Source: Verrucomicrobiota bacterium (lineage in GTDB: Bacteria; Verrucomicrobiota; Lentisphaeria; Oligosphaerales; JAFGRS01). Taken from it: a DNA stretch of 10,897 nucleotides. Position numbers and translations under genes: made by a program. Below, one piece after another: positions 7,576-10,897 of this stretch (position 1 is the first letter of the stretch; each line of letters starts with the position of its first letter). The stretch is taken from NCBI GenBank assembly GCA_019136035.1, contig JAGVUW010000556.1, positions 1 through 10,897 of the forward strand. Reading direction: 5' to 3'. Under the pieces are notes generated by a model, which saw nothing but the letters and a program-made list of their open reading frames with translations, was not told where the DNA came from and searched no databases.

Positions 7576-7739
7576 CGCAATCGCCGGCAAGTGCCTCGAA
7601 CGCCTGGACGTGTCCCTGGCAAGAAGCACGAGCTAACCCGCACGTGACTGATGAGGCCGTAGAATCTTGGCAACTGTAAACAAGCACGTCAAATGCATGC
7701 GGCACCGACGGGGCCGAGGAATCGTGGGCAGGCAGGCCA

Positions 7740-8050
7740 AGACATGGATCCAGCGCAGAGGACTCAGAGGAGCGCCGAGGGGTGGGCGTCGATGAGGTGA
7801 GCGGGGCCGCGGTCGATGCGGCCATGAAGGTGCCGACGGTCCCGGGGGCTGGCCTGCTCGAGTCCGCCCATGGAGCACGCCTGACACACGAGCGACGGGA
7901 GCGCCGCCACAGCGTGTGCGTACGGGTCGTGCTGCCGCTGGATGACGACAACGGCGATCCGCATCTGAAGGACCGCATCAAGCGTCTGGCCCATCGGCTG
8001 TGAAGGTGCCTCTGCACCCCTCTGCGTCCTCCGCGGTGGAACAGCGATCC
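7740..8050 (+). repeat. Dispersed repeat, copy B (GxxExxY-derived, core-deleted)
   Basis: Same unit and orientation as copy A at 3842-4164. Similarity starts near 7740 and continues through the end motif CCTCTGCGTCCTCCGCGG at 8019-8036. It stops at about 8050, where the copy A sequence (CTGGCGCGGTTCG…) is replaced by a second partial copy. The left end 7750-7770 pairs with the reverse complement of 8019-8039 at 18 of 21 positions. The copy lies between the abiE operon and the phospholipase-D-like gene. The 164 bases before it (7576-7739) show no gene or repeat that I can identify. Confidence 0.8.
7782..8003 (+). pseudogene. GxxExxY-family gene remnant, copy B (open but core-deleted, 73 codons)
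   Basis: The frame is open from a GTG at 7782 to TGA at 8001-8003. It contains DEVSGAAVDAAMKV, then GAGLLESAHG, corresponding to the family's GPGLLESAYE, and ends DPHLKDRIKRLAHRL. As in copy A, it jumps from the VxLP segment straight to the LKDxIKRL end, so the nuclease-like core is missing. Several otherwise conserved positions are altered (VPTVPGAG for VHxxLGPG; HERRERRHSV for the YELRxRGL region). No good ribosome binding site precedes the GTG. I treat it as a relic or as part of a repeat, not as an active protein. Confidence 0.6.
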
Positions 8051-8051
8051 C

Positions 8052-8273
8052 GCATTTCAGGGACGGCATCAAGCGTCTGGCCCATCGGCGATGAGCGTCC
8101 CTCTGTACTACTATCCGTCACAAACTTGCTCTCCGGGCAAGTCCCTGGCTACAGACGTACAGTCCACAGACGCACAGACGCACCCTCCCCCGGGGTTGCG
8201 GGCGGAGCCCGCTCCAGCCTCCTCTGCGTCCTCCGCGGTGAAACAGCGATCCCCTGGCGCGGTTCGTCAGGAC
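8052..8273 (+). repeat. Second, interrupted copy of the repeat's 3' end
   Basis: Bases 8067-8089 repeat 7976-7998 exactly (23 bases, offset 91) and encode another GIKRLAHR-like end. The copy is then interrupted after CCTCTG (8100-8105). The repeat resumes at a second CCTCTG (8221-8226) and runs to 8273, matching copy A 4112-4164 with one mismatch. The 115-base insert (8106-8220) includes a short ACAGACG-type tandem around 8151-8183 and a perfect hairpin GCGGGC-GGA-GCCCGC at 8198-8212. The insert is thus flanked by six-base direct repeats. I do not recognise it. Confidence 0.65.
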
Positions 8274-8343
8274 CACCCTATGTTACATGCTGAACGCACG
8301 CGGCTTCGATGGGCAGCCCGAGGGTCAGGCTGAGGATGGCAGT

Positions 8344-8892
8344 ATGGACGACGCTCCCGTCACCGAGTTCATCACCGACCGGGATATCTACCGGCGCGTC
8401 ATCCTGGAGATGGTGCCCCAGGCACGCGCCTTTCTCTGGCTGGCGACCGCCGATCTGAAGGACCTCTACATCGAGCGCCCCGGCGGCTTTGTGCCCTTCC
8501 TCCAGACCGTCGCCGAACTGCTCGAGACCGGCGTCGAGGTCCGTCTGCTGCACGCGAAGGAGCCCGGGCCGAACTTCCGTGCCGACTTCGACCGCTTTCC
8601 GGTGCTGATCGAGCGTCTGGAACGCCTGCTGTGTCCGCGGGTGCACTTCAAGAGCGCCATCGTCGACGGCCGGGCGGCCTACAGCGGCAGCGCCAACCTG
8701 ACCGGTGCCGGCCTGGGCGCCAAGAGCGACGGCCGCCGCAACTTCGAGGCCGGTATCGTCACCCGCGAGCCCGCCCTGGTCGCGGCCATCATGGACCAGT
8801 TCGATCAGGTCTGGATGGGCGCCCGCTGCGATGCGTGTCGGCGCAAGGCCTTCTGCGCCGACTTCAAGGACATCGCCCGCCGAGTGGAGTGA
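8344..8892 (+). CDS. Phospholipase D-like (single HKD) domain protein
   Basis: The product is 182 residues from the ATG at 8344, chosen because GAGG at 8332-8335 sits eight bases upstream; the in-frame ATG at 8287 would add a poor-looking N-terminus beside repeat sequence. The catalytic motif is H101-F-K103-x4-D108, followed by SGSANLTGAG (near 113-122) and N-F-E, the usual order of a PLDc_2-type motif. With one HKD it would need to dimerise, as the Nuc-like nucleases do. Phosphodiesterase or nuclease activity is possible, but the substrate is unknown. After the core comes a small cysteine cluster, C162-x2-C165-x5-C171, which could bind zinc or iron-sulfur. There is no signal peptide or membrane segment, so it is probably cytoplasmic. 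The next ORF downstream carries a SEC-C motif. Confidence 0.8.
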   Translation: MDDAPVTEFITDRDIYRRVILEMVPQARAFLWLATADLKDLYIERPGGFVPFLQTVAELLETGVEVRLLHAKEPGPNFRADFDRFPVLIERLERLLCPRVHFKSAIVDGRAAYSGSANLTGAGLGAKSDGRRNFEAGIVTREPALVAAIMDQFDQVWMGARCDACRRKAFCADFKDIARRVE

Positions 8893-8964
8893 GCTGTCGT
8901 GGCGGACGTAGACTGTGAGCGACGCATCCGCGCTTCGCGAGCAGTCCAGATGGGTCGGCCGCCA

Positions 8965-8985
8965 CCATCGCGAGAGAGACGATGG
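8965..8985 (+). other. Hairpin covering the SEC-C mini-ORF start
   Basis: CCATCG at 8965-8970 pairs perfectly with CGATGG at 8980-8985 across a nine-base loop. The ATG at 8982-8984 of the following mini-ORF is in the 3' arm, and its purine-rich GAGAGAGA lies in the loop. There is no T-run, so this is not a clear terminator. It may be chance or may affect start access. Confidence 0.25.
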
Positions 8986-9062
8986 CCGGAACCGGTAGCC
9001 ATGAGGCCTGCCCCTGCGGCAGCGTCAGGAAGTACAAGCCCTGCTATCCCCTTGGGGCATGA
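8982..9062 (+). CDS. 26-codon ORF with a SEC-C-type zinc motif (possible gene or relic)
   Basis: The peptide contains CPCGSVRKYKPC, close to the SEC-C consensus CPCGSGKKYKKCC. The first three ligands keep the C-x-C-x8-C spacing (C10, C12, C21 counting from the ATG), but the fourth, normally Cys or His, is Tyr22. SEC-C tails are known from SecA, methionine aminopeptidases and small YchJ/YecA-type proteins. Here the motif occupies almost the whole ORF, with no host domain around it in frame. It starts 90 bases after the phospholipase-D-like gene on the same strand. The start has only a weak purine-rich site. It could be a true micro-protein or the tail of a lost SEC-C protein. The rest of the gap (8893-8964 and 9063-9204) shows no gene. 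Confidence 0.4.
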   Translation: MAGTGSHEACPCGSVRKYKPCYPLGA

Positions 9063-9204
9063 GAGGGCAGGTCCCGTCGGCGACCTTAACCCTTCTCGGA
9101 ACCACCATGCTCCACACCCGGAAGTACGCACGTTCCGGATGATCCGGATCTGTCAAGCGGGCGAGTCCGCGTCGTTGCCCCCCTCTTCTGCTTGGATTCG
9201 GTGA

Positions 9205-9621
9205 TCACTGATGTTCGACGATCTCTATGATCTGTTCGTAGTTCTTCATGGCCAGCGCTGAGAGCTCTCTCCCGTAAGGACATGCAGAGGGCATCAAGAC
9301 AAAACCGCGCCCACTCCCGGCTGTCCCTTCCGCGATGGCGCGTTTGACCTTGTCCGCAAACTGAGGTGTCGGCAGGTTCTCGATATCACTGGCTTCCAGA
9401 TTGCCAAAAAGCACCATTCCCTTCCCGTATTTCCCGCGTACATAGCCTAGCTCGACATCGCCCTGTGGAGGCGGTTCTATGGGGTCAAGACCGTCAGCCC
9501 CCATGCTGCTGATAGCGTCCAGGATGGCTTTCAGGTTGCCATGGGAATGGATACGGGCATAGCCCCCGCTTCTATGAATCGCCTCAATCATGGGCCTTAC
9601 GCAGCGGCAGACGTAGGGCAT
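9205..9621 (-). pseudogene. Uroporphyrinogen-decarboxylase-family protein, C-terminal fragment
   Basis: The 138 residues resemble the C-terminal part of URO-D/MtaA-type TIM-barrel proteins, often found in corrinoid or one-carbon metabolism. Recognisable parts are the IHSHGN segment (24-29) where methyltransferase relatives have H-x-C-G, DPIEPPPQGDVEL (46-58), LFGNLEASDIENL (71-83) and GRGFVLMPSACPYGREL (104-120). Whole proteins are about 340-360 residues, so about 200 N-terminal residues are missing. In frame, the sequence upstream of the ATG at 9621 reaches TGA at 9646-9648 after eight codons that no longer look like the family, and no ribosome binding site is present. The following bases up to 9818 (about 200) contain no gene that I can name. 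I call it a decayed fragment. Confidence 0.75.
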
Positions 9622-9818
9622 GGTTGCGTGGGAACGGCACCGCTGTCAGCCCCCACGGGAGATCGACAGCAAAGCCGTAAGTCATACGTAAACGGGAACT
9701 TCCGGCAATGGCAGGTAACGGCCAATGGAGGAAGAGCCGTCAGAAGGCGAGGCCTGGCTCGCTGACTCATCGCGCCACGGGGTCACGGCGTCTTGGCGGG
9801 GTGCCGGAGGCCGCCGTG

Positions 9819-10897
9819 CTACTCGAACCGCACGGCCGCGGTCGCGTAGGAGTCTTTGATGGCCCCGCCGGTGATCACGGCGCGGAAGAAGACCGGATAG
9901 CCGCTGCCGCCGTCGAACGTACCGGTGCCGGGGCCCAGGGTGACTTGAGCCGCCCACTCCGTGCCATCCTTGGTGCCGACGCGCAACAGTTGCAGGCTGT
10001 TCTGACCGTTCAACGGGATGGGGGCATAGTTGGAGCCGCCGCTGACCTCGAGGGTCGCGTCCAGAGCCGGCTGCTGCAGGAAGAGACGGAAGAGCAGCTC
10101 GTCGCGCTGTGTGAGGGCCATGGGTAGCGGTGAACCATCGGCGAGGGTGACCGCCAGGCCATCCTGCGGGCGGCGCGCGAGCTGCAGCCAATCGACGATG
10201 AAAGCCGGTCCCGCTTTGACCGTGCCATCCGGTTGCTTGGCGGAGCCGGCCACCGAGAGGGTCAGAAAGCACTGCCTGGCGGTGCCCTCGCGGAAGATGG
10301 CGTTGACGTAGTGCGTGTCGACCGTGTAGATGCCTGGCCGCGAGGTGTGGACCGCGCCGCGGAAACCGGGTTTACCGGAGGAGTCCCTGAAGCCGGCCAC
10401 CAGCCAGCGGTACCCCTCGCCGGCAATCGCGCCGATCTTGATTTGGCAGTAGCGGTAAGCGGGGTCGTAGGGGAAGAAATGGGCCATGCCCGCATAGCCC
10501 TCCGGGGCGGTGCAGACGATGGCGATCCCGCCGCCGGCCCTCGTCTCGGCCTTCAGTTTGTCGGCATTCAGTACCCATGTGTCATCGTGGCCATCCCAGT
10601 TGAACTTGGCTGCGCTTGCGAACTTCGCGAAGTCTTCGCGCCAGAGCAGCGGTTCGTCGGCGGTCTCCGCGGCCGGGGTAGAGAGCCTAGGCACCTGGGT
10701 GCTGGCGGCCTGGCTTCGCAGCGGCGTCGTAGGCCCCTCTCCCGCTTCGGCGTAGGCCTCGATCTCGTGCACTTTCACGCCCCTGACCCCAGCGCCATCC
10801 GCCTTGGCCAAGGCAGTCAGCCGGAGCTTCAGGGCCGGCGCCGGCGCCGCAAAACGTATCTCGGCCTGGGTCAGACGATTGCCGCGAATGGCCGCCA
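9819..10897 (-). CDS. Beta-rich protein with discoidin-like segment, C-terminal part (runs off the right edge)
   Basis: The frame is open from the window edge down to the TAG at 9819-9821, giving about 358 residues. The TTG at 10811 is not a real start, because the coding sequence continues upstream without a stop. The N-terminal visible part (A-P-A-L-K-L-R-L then GVKVHEIEAYAE) resembles the last strands of an F5/8 type C (discoidin) domain. It is followed by a beta-rich region with many aromatic residues (LLWREDFAKFASAAKFNWDG, PYDPAYRYCQIKIGA, RWLVAGFRD, FIVDWLQLAR), as in ConA-like or jelly-roll carbohydrate-associated domains. A last domain ends SYATAAVRFE. The protein is probably secreted, but the signal peptide would lie outside the window. 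I cannot name the family more exactly. Confidence 0.6.
   Translation of the reverse strand, partial: AAIRGNRLTQAEIRFAAPAPALKLRLTALAKADGAGVRGVKVHEIEAYAEAGEGPTTPLRSQAASTQVPRLSTPAAETADEPLLWREDFAKFASAAKFNWDGHDDTWVLNADKLKAETRAGGGIAIVCTAPEGYAGMAHFFPYDPAYRYCQIKIGAIAGEGYRWLVAGFRDSSGKPGFRGAVHTSRPGIYTVDTHYVNAIFREGTARQCFLTLSVAGSAKQPDGTVKAGPAFIVDWLQLARRPQDGLAVTLADGSPLPMALTQRDELLFRLFLQQPALDATLEVSGGSNYAPIPLNGQNSLQLLRVGTKDGTEWAAQVTLGPGTGTFDGGSGYPVFFRAVITGGAIKDSYATAAVRFE

Noticed and set aside
8287..8343. Longer start (ATG at 8287) for the phospholipase-D-like gene
   Set aside because: The extra 19 residues show no conservation-like pattern, lie against repeat sequence and lack an RBS; the ATG at 8344 has GAGG at suitable spacing.
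1..10897. CRISPR array, rRNA or tRNA genes, integrase or transposase genes
   Set aside because: I looked for regularly spaced repeats, RNA-gene-like stems and recombinase motifs on both strands and found none. The repeats present are two long dispersed copies and fragments.

Overview
This is a GC-rich window with about nine protein-coding loci. They sit on both strands, with long non-coding stretches and several broken genes between them. The gene mix suggests an environmental bacterium of the Planctomycetota, Armatimonadota or Hydrogenedentota type: an orphan CopA, a LolA-like protein, an AbiE module, a decayed uroporphyrinogen-decarboxylase-family gene, GxxExxY relics and a large beta-rich (probably secreted) protein. 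There is no rRNA or other taxonomic marker, so this placement is inference.

Left part (1-3657). A minus-strand gene just begins at the left edge. Upstream of it, on the same strand, is an ornithine cyclodeaminase/mu-crystallin family dehydrogenase. Divergent from that, across a 268-base gap, is a complete copper-type P1B ATPase (CopA) whose last transmembrane metal-site serine is replaced by aspartate.

Middle part (3658-8343). Two direct copies of a dispersed repeat (3842-4164 and 7740-8050, the second followed by duplicated end pieces to 8273) lie about 3.9 kb apart. By-eye alignment gives roughly 92% identity. Each copy encodes the two ends of a GxxExxY-family protein with the same internal deletion of the nuclease-like core, and each has imperfect inverted ends. 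Between them lie a LolA-like protein gene, preceded by a strong ribosome binding site and a 19-codon ORF that ends at an in-frame TAG, and an AbiEi/AbiEii toxin-antitoxin pair on the minus strand with a four-base GTGA overlap. An AT-rich cluster of short inverted repeats lies upstream of abiEi.

Right part (8344-10897). A small single-HKD phospholipase-D-like protein with a C-terminal cysteine cluster is followed by a 26-codon ORF carrying a near-canonical SEC-C zinc motif. Next come the C-terminal 138 residues of a uroporphyrinogen-decarboxylase-family protein, which has lost its N-terminus. Last is the C-terminal part of a beta-rich protein with a discoidin-like segment, running off the right edge.

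The genes do not form one pathway. The picture is an accessory region: a metal-export gene, a toxin-antitoxin module bracketed by a mobile or recombinogenic repeat, and gene debris. The most unusual items are the core-deleted GxxExxY repeat and the CopA metal-site change.
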